Shown: positions 18,101 to 22,495, counted from the first letter of the stretch. The stretch: 22,495 nucleotides of DNA from an uncultured Elusimicrobium sp. (GCA_902761395.1 CACWKJ010000016.1:1-22495), one strand, 5' to 3'. A program made the numbers and translations. Notes: generated by a model from the sequence alone, not told the origin.

Positions 18101-20482
18101 ACCTGTTAAACTTTGGAATGCGCCATTTCCTTGAGTAAAGTTTACTCCGCCTTCACCACCATATTTATTTATTGCAGTAAGCATTTGAGCATACTCTTTA
18201 TCACTCATATTACTACTATCAAATGATACGGATACATCATTACCGTTACCATCTTTGAAACTCATCGTCCCTTCACCCTTATTTATGGTAACACCATTTA
18301 TCTCTACATCCCCTACTGATAATACCGCCCCTGCTGCTTGCTTTAATGTTTGACTATTTTTATCATTCTTTAATATCTCTTTCGCTTCTCCTTGTATCAC
18401 TTCATTTATTCCTTCTGCACTATTTCCTACACCTTCTCCCTCTAATGCCTCATTCACTCTCTTCACAAAGTTCTTATCTACTTCCTCTCCGTTTACAACT
18501 ATACTATCTACTTTTACACCTTTATTCGTTTCTTCCCTTTCACTTACCGTTTCATTTGCCACCTCTCTTCCTTCCGCTATCTCTCTTTCTCTCTCTTCTT
18601 GTTCTTGCTTTACTCCATCTATTACATCTGATTCTTTAAATTCTGTCTCTACTGCCGGTTCTTCCTTCAATATCGGTTCTTCTATTTTTGTCTCTATTAT
18701 TTCCGGCTCCTTCTCTTCTTGCTCTGCCGGCTCTTCATCCGGTACCTCTTCATCCCATTCCTCTGTTACCTCTTCATCCCATTCCTCATCCCACTCTTCA
18801 TCCCATTCCTCATCCCATTCCTCTGTCCATGTCTCCGTATATGTGTTCCCATTTTCATCTGTTCTCGTTTCTGAATGTGTTTCTGAATGATGCTCTACAT
18901 GATGCTCTACATGATGTTCTACATGATGCTCTATATGCGTTTCTACATGATGTATTGTCTTTGCTCCTGTTATTTCTATCAATTCGGTTTGACTCAATTC
19001 TTCCGCTTTTCCTTCTTGTACTTGCTCTTTTAAGCCTTCACTATCTGTCAATACTCTTACTTTCCCATCTTCCCATTCTGCCTTATAACTTACCCCTACT
19101 TCATTACCATCTATATCTTTTCCTTCTTTTCCGCTCAATACTGCCTTTAATCCTTCCGCACTATACTCTACTTTTTCTCCGTTCCTTACATTAATATCGC
19201 TTATCGTAAAGTTCTCGTTCTCTAATTTACTTATCGTTATGAAATGATCTCCGTCTACTTGTATTATTGCACTTTCTCCTGCTTTCAATCCATCTATAAT
19301 AGTATCTATATCCGCAGCATAACCTATTGCTTCTCTTCCATAACCTGCCAACAACGTTTGCATCGTCGCCATGCTCGTCATTAACTGACTTGCTCCGGCA
19401 TTTATTAAATCCGCATTGTTCCTTTCAAATAATCCTGTGCTTATTGCTACCAATAACGCTTGTAATCCCAATACTCCCTTACTTGCCATATTCAAGAAAC
19501 TACTTACCGCTTGTACCGCACAATTAATTATATCCGCTCCCTGCTCTATCAAACTTGCCAATAATCCTATTATTCCTTCTTTATCTTCATCTGTCTTTCC
19601 TGACAACGCTTCGTTTAATCCCTCTCTTACTTCTTCTTCCGTTGCTCCCAACTGTTTCGATAATTCACTTACAACTTCTCCATATTTCTCGCTTCCTTCT
19701 ATTCCTTCTGCTTTTCCTTCCTCAGGTTCTGTTACTGTTTCTTCTGCCTTTTGTTCCGGTAATCCTATTACTACACTTTCCTCTTTTGTCGTTTCTATAT
19801 TTTCTTTACTTTCTTCCTCTATTCCTTTTATCGTACTTCCTTCCTCTTTCTCTTCTTCTTTCGTTACTTCAGGCTTATATTCTCCTATCACTACCCCTTG
19901 CGCTTCCGCTATCTCTTGGGCACTCTTTTCCGCTTTTACTTCTTGCCTGTCTATCTCTCCTATTCTCTCTATCTGTTTTGTTCCCGTTACTTCCCCTTTC
20001 TCAAATGCTTTCTTCCTGTTTACAAGTGCCTGATAATATACTATATCGCCTTGCCCCGTATATCCTAATACCTGCTCTTTCTCCGCATTATATACCGCTA
20101 CTACTTTGTTCCCTTTGCTCTTATCCTTGATTACTCCCGCCTCTTCATCTATCTCTATTATACTGTCTACTTCTTCTTCACTCATGTTACCTATCGCATT
20201 CATTGTACTTACTCCCTCTCCGCTTCCGGTTCTCATCGCCTCGTCAGATGTCGTTAATCCTACTTCACTCGTATCTGTCTTTCCCGTCTTTATTACCTGT
20301 TCATTTTTCTCTTTGTTATCTTTTGCTCTTCTGTCACTCTTCGCATATGCAGGTAGATTGGCTATGTTCAATACAAAACATAGCACTACCAATATGCTCA
20401 CCACTTTCCTAAACACGTGGTCACTATACGTCTCCTTAAAATATTTCTTTATGCCCATGACTACCTTTGTTAAGATATTCAT
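9122..20482 (-). CDS. Giant exported multidomain protein with three C39-like modules (N-terminal part)
   Basis: I chose ATG 20482 because AGGAGG lies 5 bases upstream and it is followed directly by a signal peptide. This frame reaches TGA 9122, but its last 24 or so residues are out-of-frame noise after the break near 9193. Order from the N-terminus: signal peptide (1-47); Glu/Lys-rich linker (to about 300); C39-like module 1 (310-445); leader-like motif (496-507); His-rich and Trp/Glu-rich repeats (511-580); beta-rich region with two KFxxGxFxGGDF repeats; module 2 (1344-1490); second leader-like motif (1538-1549); a basic amphipathic, heptad and glycine-zipper stretch (1550-1694); module 3 (1765-1895); an aromatic-rich helical region; long beta regions; 66-residue repeats. 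It probably acts at the cell surface or outside. The family as a whole is unknown to me. The beta segments suggest an adhesin or polymorphic effector. Built-in processing by the C39-like modules is inference. Confidence 0.85.
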   Translation of the reverse strand: MNILTKVVMGIKKYFKETYSDHVFRKVVSILVVLCFVLNIANLPAYAKSDRRAKDNKEKNEQVIKTGKTDTSEVGLTTSDEAMRTGSGEGVSTMNAIGNMSEEEVDSIIEIDEEAGVIKDKSKGNKVVAVYNAEKEQVLGYTGQGDIVYYQALVNRKKAFEKGEVTGTKQIERIGEIDRQEVKAEKSAQEIAEAQGVVIGEYKPEVTKEEEKEEGSTIKGIEEESKENIETTKEESVVIGLPEQKAEETVTEPEEGKAEGIEGSEKYGEVVSELSKQLGATEEEVREGLNEALSGKTDEDKEGIIGLLASLIEQGADIINCAVQAVSSFLNMASKGVLGLQALLVAISTGLFERNNADLINAGASQLMTSMATMQTLLAGYGREAIGYAADIDTIIDGLKAGESAIIQVDGDHFITISKLENENFTISDINVRNGEKVEYSAEGLKAVLSGKEGKDIDGNEVGVSYKAEWEDGKVRVLTDSEGLKEQVQEGKAEELSQTELIEITGAKTIHHVETHIEHHVEHHVEHHVEHHSETHSETRTDENGNTYTETWTEEWDEEWDEEWDEEWDEEVTEEWDEEVPDEEPAEQEEKEPEIIETKIEEPILKEEPAVETEFKESDVIDGVKQEQEEREREIAEGREVANETVSEREETNKGVKVDSIVVNGEEVDKNFVKRVNEALEGEGVGNSAEGINEVIQGEAKEILKNDKNSQTLKQAAGAVLSVGDVEINGVTINKGEGTMSFKDGNGNDVSVSFDSSNMSDKEYAQMLTAINKYGGEGGVNFTQGNGAFQSLTGTDDSGRKYTETAIDDKQKGRTFVTERTYEDDGSKQVIVNGHDYQYGTTTKQTFDITSDGSGNTNTYRTADGSTFTVPGEISLNSASNTTYNGDGTKTVDTAFFGADGNPTAVNTTVYGANGKVTSDTTSFGEGALLTQKEANALEKELRAEAKKNGETTNGGKSTNAYAAYKKILNSMGDQKITGATERDSDGKRVSSKDYNTMNKELYGGFQYFNKGRIDDRKVTTAHQDFTNPANNSATGTTAEGVKVTVYANTNDTNINVDPRGKISVTGGQASFNQTIDGTTYKAVGTITDGANWLNANGGFDVSTQNAQATKSFGGVKVTTGEGIKFENGRFVGGDFTSNPEQNVATLTDGKGTTTQIKGVTVDPDANKGKGLVTYNDGATVEQYKNDGTRYTATLEGEGKAKEWNKGVDQNSMRKVEVFDVDLGNGKTQKAEVYTSTDVKFRDGQFSGGDFDNKDHNYIKVSAEDGEGTEYIMGVDVVKGEDGKEEKAVVDLATAQVTTYDKDYIYSTIAKQTNMSVEDVEATFEAFGVTEKETHNESMTMLESVLKKGAEVMNCATEAIGNVLDLTKPEKAIVAVQTLAMDIVTGAFTKNNTKDSEQINTSMDAVNEILNAADGDKVYTGLSVGSVKDFENMNVGDSAVVNTQIDGDNGEKIDHYITVTKMDNGNYSVEDPNVKKGKPVEYTAQGLTDVLNGEKGLDVKGKETGAQYFPKEEGKINIVTATTSEFETQIKAGNVKELGRDEMQEIGGAGFLKNLASKAASAVKSVASKAVSAVKSAAQSVVKKAANAVKSVANTVAKAASTVASRATSRANTTNNNNSIYNKVASAANKVASVANKVASAANQVANGTRSVGNAIGAVVGAVAGAAMGFATGGGIASGIKTGAALGSSIGDAISQTFNAGQNSGFNNRGAVLGGIGSAVSNFFNNLGNNLNNAATNNPGSGILGGFARIANEIGAGLASQNNIGGIFGFMNNDSANCAANAVANATGMTPWVAQLALNITDFMLGKDTKEGNSLEAIQMLLGDDYAGYKQPTMGDLQTGMENGEDVVLYVGSRPGEEANHVVTIGTNGDGQIVLKDNNYQDKVCGSMEELQKTLNNRYGWTEGNGIILASGDMGSRNGDAMEPEELSGYYAKESEEDTKARMDNVAAMKDLGLQVEGDEDIDYRDAAPVIDGLQTVFDTVKDPVTGEIPKDFTVTFKGGGDSVDISYTSTDGKINTSATIDLLDSEGKTRKNLDVVTETTVGLLKMGVDKPVVTDEQAARIAGASEENRDEVVEIVKRECVEDALETLTGKNLASDSTSVEDIFSGAKSYTDVARELVIARCEELGIEIPNGNDEDYIMLPGSSDTNALTQALKALGVNLPEGSSKEAIQQALKDAGIDKEVIFADDVVSSDLVDRILAGKTSWEEAVTEQLRLYDNFENMDEESLHEMSQAAIEGLGVEGVIKQYEEYAATEDQFGKDNPAVAERLANAPVQYRDGQFGVMYKTENNGEAFIGASMFGALSLSDGNTNENIPAGHLVINLGNDQVFDLDQAKPEDGQGLTYYDSDGVAQTTNKDLDMLQLTRDLSAGFVDVHDMTDEDRNANMPQDRANKGYKPTVYLTSGGAEIHDGNGNRRLIDDVYREQQAIRRGIENGFYNDDKLSSGWDFVYGQWRIKYGDMATRWVDTYYRKDWSEQGVTVQEFVNMQRYGQQMIDAGFRVDYTDGSGVYRFTNAGTEMYLYDALCGTNYNHMTPSFRNINDFISYQTVISQWSGIPGFNLNYLGNGIWDTVSVNGGTWKVDDIIYGYGAGLLFGEEREKQIEYNSEWFLYSMNYAQKNGINCKDTDWVNIEGAREALIKYLGSDYNARFGSYDEVLDLENLDGLKDSNFNPFAKLEEIYDSNYGKMVEHELCQELGDENKDLIHAALSGKATEEQMREMGDLMGAKKSAFGSLFKIGDNGVEFKNSNEYTFEYISLLKTVAGEGGNIRNVKFEDIKDYLYKEMGVTETDDGVTFDKTAQEALFGNSPISSGKAEVLKDILGGVLGTYGEQEGTEKEATEGETAGSETEGETEPEPEAKKELTADDIFRQALIDEKSGVTAAINNADNAGWTVYNMDVNHTIASWRTRLVGSSAYLADGEYVQTITVDGRHSFSQRNEETGVVGCDLENGRGTIVYGVTGDNVLFDKYSTTYTDSSGTEQTKYFDAKAFIWEFEEIDNRDEGLSDGKFSVRTDGINNAYITGKSGPIVQYKSKYEGKDDDQSESQPGKTSQTRGKITEDDDCYEVSGIGDRVTFDLSGRGGKAEAVVIGNGTQALAGSTLQTKVDDQTTTFTVRNGSMTYNNGAWTTTNDMSTFRYNDNIMADAIQKQVEENILGNKDNWTQNPPEGITDFTTVDMQGTAGSMADAIRSYTAIRGPITYETKQADYLKSPDGEVTVEENLIFELSANDSGEIGFIFKGHKDTIVVPKNLSDEKMEEEKQRAEEEGKTLVVEDEEIFTSNIKLTNTAAYTLEGGDTIEGVTFKYGDFVNFWSGLGNAEKTVTTNFAFTITDDKGTETKIDADIKLSGNSKGQATLADKLRVNFTTDAGTVITTGSTDSQAYWNKGAALTFATDNEGNVSAVVSGNFTIKNARIKDKDDNQNNGSDGGQSGSGSNTDKPSTFNGRVIDEGDTLYISSGTFRNVSSDKLSSGVSAASVYAVGSTYSKGSYLMGKNMDDHMYQMTEAGLMAMPDVPLAIDVNIPASTNIDLMLEAVFNDPSLATMLDGMNGLTDLSVLFAEGLLNKSGTLGDYDYKYDDLTKTLTIDGYEFKQNADGSFSIDLTGMDVGGLDGATYTGGEAILRQNDDGTWSTELGDDVTFDMKPGAVKDNDGDGFDDETGIKYSDDAVLSVRVEDGQLEYDLSEGSYEKRYDEETKETNEDKTIETTYDAGTIIKVSADGTGELVAGGYTQRYLKGFSVDGEGNKVTLENGKYVNEKGEEVDVDVVTTIRKRSNSRRRRQQSNIRERQVCK
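9188..9198. other. Repeat-deletion junction with one extra base
   Basis: On the minus strand, GTAACGACA is followed by ATACGTAAAAG. In intact units GACATACG occurs twice, at TTYD and at QTYV, exactly 90 bp apart. The junction is what recombination between these 8-bp copies would give, plus one extra A (the TT at 9193-9194 on the plus strand). The deletion alone would keep the frame; the extra base breaks it. The adjacent near-identical copies (9085-9174 and 9194-9283) are therefore 109 bp apart instead of 198. Confidence 0.8.
14798..15190 (-). other. C39-like papain-fold module 3
   Basis: The Cys is in SANCAANAVANATGM (C1778), the His in EANHVVTIG (H1861) and the Asp in IVLKDNNYQD (D1877). 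The Cys-to-His distance, 83, is close to that of canonical C39 domains. It is more distant from modules 1 and 2 and has no leader-like motif after it. Confidence 0.55.
15401..15526 (-). other. Glycine-zipper segment
   Basis: Residues 1653-1694 have Gly or Ala every three to four positions: GNAIGAVVGAVAGAAMGF, then GGGIASGIKTGAALGSS. Glycine zippers pack membrane helices and occur in outer-membrane lipoproteins, class IIb bacteriocins and pore formers. Here it lies between the amphipathic helices and C39-like module 3. Confidence 0.7.
15536..15622 (-). repeat. Heptad repeat NKVASAA (21-bp tandem)
   Basis: NKVASAA, NKVASVA and NKVASAA follow one another, then NQVANGT. The DNA repeats every 21 bp with few changes. 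It continues the basic helical block after an Asn-rich linker. Confidence 0.8.
15656..15835 (-). other. Lys/Ala-rich amphipathic helix segment
   Basis: Residues 1550-1609 contain nine Lys, two or three Arg or other basic positions, and no Asp or Glu. There is an 11-residue repeat, SAVKSVASKAV then SAVKSAAQSVV. It looks like a membrane-binding amphipathic helix such as those of cationic antimicrobial peptides or synuclein-type proteins. It begins exactly at the candidate processing site. Confidence 0.65.
15836..15871 (-). other. Double-glycine-type leader motif LGRDEMQEIGGA
   Basis: It matches LxxxExxxIxGA, with Gly in place of Ser and Met in place of Leu. Its last Ala (1549) is again 94 residues after the module His (1455), identical to the first motif. 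It directly precedes the Lys-rich helix GFLKNLASKAASAVKSVA. Confidence 0.5.
16013..16453 (-). other. C39-like papain-fold module 2
   Basis: The Cys is in VMNCATEAI (C1355), the His in IDHYITV (H1455) and the Asp in SVEDPNV (D1471). The segment VEDPNVKKGKPVEYTAQGL fits the C39 pattern better than module 1, including the DP. It aligns with module 1 over about 200 residues: both start with a Gly-Ala or Gly-Ala-Asp turn before the Cys helix and end with the leader-like motif. It is therefore an internal duplication. Confidence 0.6.
16660..17130 (-). repeat. Two beta repeats with motif KFxxGxFxGGDF
   Basis: IKFENGRFVGGDF (near 17100) and VKFRDGQFSGGDF (near 16750) are each followed by a similar chain: a short Asp/Asn turn, a beta strand, GxGT, then IxGVxV. 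The pair is a degenerate duplication of about 115 residues in the beta-rich region between C39-like modules 1 and 2. Confidence 0.65.
18743..18952 (-). repeat. His-rich repeat followed by Trp/Glu repeat
   Basis: Residues 511-539 hold 12 His in EHHV tetrads; the DNA repeats every 12 bp. Residues 552-580 repeat DEEW or TEEW, with six Trp, also on a 12-bp period. A linker, DENGNTYTE, joins the two. The first block could bind metal ions; the second is a strongly acidic aromatic ladder. No family is recognised. Confidence 0.85.
18962..18997 (-). other. Double-glycine-type leader motif LSQTELIEITGA
   Basis: The motif matches the bacteriocin leader consensus LSxxELxxIxG[G/A/S] at every fixed position. 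Its last Ala is 94 residues after the His of module 1. The sequence right after it is the His-rich segment. If cut, cleavage would fall after Ala507. Confidence 0.5.
19148..19555 (-). other. C39-like papain-fold module 1
   Basis: The Cys is in IINCAVQAV (C321), the His in GDHFITI (H413) and the Asp in TISDIN (D429). The strand, turn and helix pattern after the His (ISDINVRNGEKVEYSAEGL, then a Gly) resembles the C39 end 'VxDPxxGxxxLSxEEFxxxWxG'. C39 peptidases trim leaders from bacteriocin precursors after double glycine. The usual QDC oxyanion Gln is absent here, so activity is uncertain. Confidence 0.55.
20342..20482 (-). other. Signal peptide of the giant protein
   Basis: Residues 1-26 form a long basic n-region. 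Residues 27-40 are hydrophobic (VVSILVVLCFVLNI). The cleavage site is probably AYA-KS after residue 47. The cysteine in the core is not a lipobox, since no small residue and +2 context follows. This directs the protein out of the cytoplasm. Confidence 0.8.
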
Positions 20483-20599
20483 TTCTCCCTCCTGTCCTTC
20501 TTCTATATTTTTATTTCTTATTTCTTCTTTTACCATTTTCTTTCTCCGTTTTTTCCTCGTTTTTTGCTTATACAAAAAACAAAACTAACCTGTGCCTTA
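20482..20599 (-). promoter_or_regulatory. Leader between the small gene and the giant gene, with strong ribosome site
   Basis: After the terminator hairpin the strand is purine-rich and holds ACAGGAGGGAGAA just before ATG 20482. I saw no good promoter between terminator and start, so transcription may come from read-through. The frame is open upstream to a TTG at 20575 and an ATG at 20536, but those lack a comparable ribosome site. Confidence 0.6.
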
Positions 20600-20617
20600 T
20601 CAGCACAAGTTAGTTTT
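20570..20617 (-). terminator. Intrinsic terminator overlapping the end of the small membrane protein gene
   Basis: The arms 20581-20595 and 20603-20617 pair at 14 of 15 positions around a 7-base loop, with one mismatch (20590 against 20608). On the minus strand the stem ends TTTT, then GTTTTTTG. The stop codon TGA (20602-20600) lies in the loop, so the 3' arm of the coding strand is coding sequence. Confidence 0.85.
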
Positions 20618-21193
20618 ATCCTCTATATTTCTTGCTATTATTGCTACCCCGTCTTCTTTTCTGTTTCTTATCGCTACCACAAATACAATAAAAAACAAGA
20701 TTCCTATAATAGCACTCTTGCTACAATACACCTTCACATTGTTGTATAACCTGTATAGGCGTTCCAATATCTTTCCTACTGATATCGTTACTATTTCATC
20801 TTCTTCACTGTATACTACAAGTTCTTTATATTGCCTGCTTTCTATCTCTATTCCGCTGTCGCTGCTGGTATTTACCGGCGTCTCTTCTTTACCTTGTCCG
20901 TTACTTATCGGGGCTTCGGTTCCTGTTTCTCCCAATCTTAAATATTTATACAAATCTTTTGTCACTTTATTGCTCATCACCGTCAATGTGTCTGTACAAC
21001 TTTTAAATGTCTCTACTATCACGTTGTTTACTACCGCTCCGATTATTGCCGCTATACTCTCTCTGTTCTCTATAGATTTCGGCATGAATCCGTTGATTAT
21101 CATACTGCAAAATATAACCATTGCAAGAGTAACTCTCATTACTCTTACTGATAATAAATCTCTAATTGATTTTACTTTAATCAATTCTTTCAT
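20600..21193 (-). CDS. Small membrane protein with two hydrophobic helices, unknown function
   Basis: The protein is 197 residues with an ATG at 21193. AAGGGA lies about 7 bases upstream, and a good promoter ends about 47 bases before. Residues about 20-36 form a basic-led hydrophobic segment (VTLAMVIFCSMIINGF), either signal peptide or anchor. Residues about 163-177 form a membrane segment (AIIGILFFIVFVVAI) with a basic cytoplasmic tail. The loop between them is Ser/Glu-rich, with a helical EILERLYRLYN-like piece before the second helix. It is the first gene of the minus-strand group and lies just upstream of the giant exported protein, so it might anchor, receive or regulate it. That is inference from position only; I recognise no family. 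Confidence 0.8.
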   Translation of the reverse strand: MKELIKVKSIRDLLSVRVMRVTLAMVIFCSMIINGFMPKSIENRESIAAIIGAVVNNVIVETFKSCTDTLTVMSNKVTKDLYKYLRLGETGTEAPISNGQGKEETPVNTSSDSGIEIESRQYKELVVYSEEDEIVTISVGKILERLYRLYNNVKVYCSKSAIIGILFFIVFVVAIRNRKEDGVAIIARNIEDKTNLC

Positions 21194-21240
21194 CTATGTC
21201 CCTTATTTTTTTCTTTTACTTCCTTTACAAAATACCTAAT

Positions 21241-21269
21241 TTTATAGTCTATTCCCATTATTTTCTCAA
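21241..21269 (-). promoter_or_regulatory. Sigma-70-type promoter for the minus-strand genes
   Basis: On the minus strand TTGAGA (21269-21264) is followed by a 17-base spacer and TATAAA (21246-21241). Each box matches the consensus at five of six positions. Transcription would begin near 21234, leaving a leader of about 40 bases. Confidence 0.7.
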
Positions 21270-21337
21270 CATATTTTTTACTTGCTATTATACTATTTTA
21301 GATTATAGCCTTTTTGTTAAAATTTTTCCCAAAAACA

Positions 21338-21357
21338 TTGTGAAATTTTTGTGAAAT
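21338..21357. repeat. Direct repeat TTGTGAAAT, spaced one helical turn
   Basis: TTGTGAAAT occurs at 21338-21346 and 21349-21357, 11 bp apart start to start, in the divergent promoter region. Two copies on the same face of the helix could be a regulator site, but the region is AT-rich and chance is possible. Confidence 0.4.
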
Positions 21358-21400
21358 ATTAGAAACATACGAACATATGTATAATAAAAACACTGTTTTT

Positions 21401-21426
21401 TTTGTTATAATATTTTGTTATAATAT
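21401..21426 (+). promoter_or_regulatory. Tandem 13-bp repeat holding two TATAAT boxes upstream of ftsK
   Basis: TTTGTTATAATAT is repeated exactly back to back, giving TATAAT at 21406-21411 and 21419-21424. A third TATAAT is at 21380-21385. None has a clear TTGACA-like box at 17 bases. The start codon of the ftsK-like gene is 33 to 46 bases after the two boxes. Confidence 0.5.
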
Positions 21427-21457
21427 CCAGTACTTTAAAACTTTTAGGTAAAAATTT

Positions 21458-22495
21458 ATGTCTAAGCAAACAAAAAAACAATTAGAAGAATATAGAAAAA
21501 GCAGAAGGTTATTATTAGGTTGTATATGTTGTACTATAGCTTTTTTCTTATTATATGCTTTAATATCAGCAAGTGATACTGGCATAGTAGGTGAAGCATT
21601 GTCAAACATAATGTTTAGTTCTTTCGGAGCTTCTTCATATATAATACCCGTTATTTTATTTTGGTTCGGTATACTTTATTTCATAACTTCCACTATTTTA
21701 AGAACCAGAATTGATTTGGTTTTGGCCGTAGTTTCAATTACATTTTCATCTGTTTTATTTTCGCTTATAAAAAACACTTTAAATTTAAAATTTCAAGATG
21801 GCGGTTGGTTAGGTAATGTATTATACCCCTTCTTTTTAAAATTTTTCGGAAATTGGGGTTCTGTAGCAATAGTAGGTATACTTTTCATATTTTTCATTGC
21901 GGCATTTTTCAGAATATCTTTATTCAAATTGGCCAAATATATAGTAAAATCGACAATTGAAGACATTAAACAGTGGTATGAATACAGAAAAGCAAAAAAA
22001 CAAGATAGACCTACAATTGTTAATAACAGAGCTAAAAAAGAGCAAGCAGAAGATGAACCATTTGAACAGACCGAAAAGCCGAGAATAATAGACAGCAGAC
22101 AGAATAAAAAAGATGATAAAGAAGATTTTGTTCAAGAACAGATGAAAGCCGCAAGAACGGAAGAACAAAAGAAAATACAAGTACAACAGCCGCAAGAAGA
22201 AGAAAAAGAAATTGAACAAGAACAGCAAGAATCCGAACCTGTAACAGAACCAAAACCTATAGTAAAACAGGAAAAAATAGATACAAAAACATTCAGTTAT
22301 ACTTTACCGCCCGTAACTCTTTTAAGAGAAGGATCTTTAAACACACAAATAAACGAATCGGAACTTCAGGAAAGAGCAGAAGCATTAAGAGATGCATTAA
22401 AATCTTTTAGAATTGATGCCGTTGTTCAGGATATTATTCCGGGACCGGTTATCACAAGATACGATATAGTTCTTGCACCCGGAACAAAAATGCAG
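21458..22495 (+). CDS. ftsK: DNA translocase FtsK/SpoIIIE, N-terminal part (runs off right edge)
   Basis: FtsK is a membrane-anchored ATPase that pumps DNA through the closing division septum and helps resolve chromosome dimers. The ATG at 21458 follows TAGG at about 9 bases. The visible 346 residues hold four membrane helices (about 17-38, 60-80, 85-104, 132-155), then a Lys/Glu/Gln-rich linker (about 165-280). The start of the motor follows, with YTLPPVTLL and VVQDIIPGPVITRYDIVLAP, which match the FtsK alpha-domain signature (TLPPxxLL and GPVVTRYE...PAPG). The RecA-like ATPase and gamma domains lie beyond the window. It is transcribed away from the giant genes and is probably unrelated in function: a core chromosomal gene that shows the region is not a whole mobile element. 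Confidence 0.92.
   Translation, partial: MSKQTKKQLEEYRKSRRLLLGCICCTIAFFLLYALISASDTGIVGEALSNIMFSSFGASSYIIPVILFWFGILYFITSTILRTRIDLVLAVVSITFSSVLFSLIKNTLNLKFQDGGWLGNVLYPFFLKFFGNWGSVAIVGILFIFFIAAFFRISLFKLAKYIVKSTIEDIKQWYEYRKAKKQDRPTIVNNRAKKEQAEDEPFEQTEKPRIIDSRQNKKDDKEDFVQEQMKAARTEEQKKIQVQQPQEEEKEIEQEQQESEPVTEPKPIVKQEKIDTKTFSYTLPPVTLLREGSLNTQINESELQERAEALRDALKSFRIDAVVQDIIPGPVITRYDIVLAPGTKMQ

Noticed and set aside
17000..18400. RHS/YD-repeat toxin region
   Set aside because: The sequence is rich in Gly, Thr, Asn and Asp beta segments, but lacks the regular YDxxGRL pattern and an RHS core motif.
18743..18952. CRISPR-like array
   Set aside because: The 12-bp periodic repeats are in frame, have no unique spacers and encode His and Trp/Glu tetrads.
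19555..20130. Long plus-strand frames rich in Leu, Ser and Pro opposite the giant genes (also near 813, 5609, 14578, 15781, 18688)
   Set aside because: They are antisense shadows of Glu/Lys/Gly-rich minus-strand coding sequence, lack ribosome sites, overlap each other in several frames and have no recognisable domains.
20483..20575. Upstream start (TTG 20575 or ATG 20536) for the giant exported protein
   Set aside because: TTG 20575 lies in the terminator's T-run, and neither start has a ribosome site comparable to AGGAGG before ATG 20482. The extra residues would put a long charged stretch before the signal peptide.
21418..22253. Minus-strand frames on the ftsK-like gene
   Set aside because: They are Phe/Leu-rich shadows of the FtsK membrane helices and its Lys/Glu linker, with no start signals.

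Overview
The window is AT-rich bacterial DNA that uses the standard stop codons. It is dominated by two giant genes on the minus strand. From right to left it contains: the start of a plus-strand cell-division gene (FtsK/SpoIIIE family, from 21458 off the right edge); a short divergent promoter region (21194-21457); a small two-helix membrane protein gene (21193-20600) ending in a strong terminator hairpin; a giant exported-protein gene (20482 down to about 6429); and, 23 bases further on, a second giant gene (6405 off the left edge, at least 2135 codons). The many plus-strand open frames opposite these genes are Leu/Ser-rich antisense shadows. I cannot assign a phylum. Giant secreted genes, low GC and Shine-Dalgarno starts would suit gut or environmental lineages such as Elusimicrobiota or Omnitrophota, but that is only a guess.

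The first giant protein has a signal peptide, acidic linkers and three papain-like modules resembling peptidase family C39. Each module has Cys, His and Asp, and the His-to-Asp spacing is 16 residues in all three. The first two modules are clear paralogs. Both are followed, 94 residues after the His, by a motif matching the bacteriocin-type 'double-glycine' leader pattern (LSxxELxxIxG[G/A]). After the first motif comes a His-rich segment and then a Trp/Glu-rich repeat. After the second comes a 142-residue stretch with no acidic residue: a Lys-rich amphipathic helix, heptad repeats and a glycine zipper. Long beta-rich regions, an aromatic-rich region and 66-residue tandem repeats follow, and the protein ends in a hydrophobic domain. 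The reading frame breaks twice inside the 66-residue repeats: once at a deletion junction with one extra base, once at a 70-bp tandem duplication. Undoing both gives one frame of about 4660 codons.

The second giant gene is fully open to the window edge. It carries a divergent SecA-like ATPase core: Walker A GFGKT, a DEVH box, a GMSGT motif, an NERSGMGLD motif V and a QDFGRPGR motif VI. The core sits in a much larger helical protein and has an extra coiled-coil insertion.

My inference is that the giant genes may form one system: an exported multidomain protein with built-in C39-like modules and candidate processing sites, beside a dedicated SecA-like motor. The sequence shows the parts. Their working together is untested.
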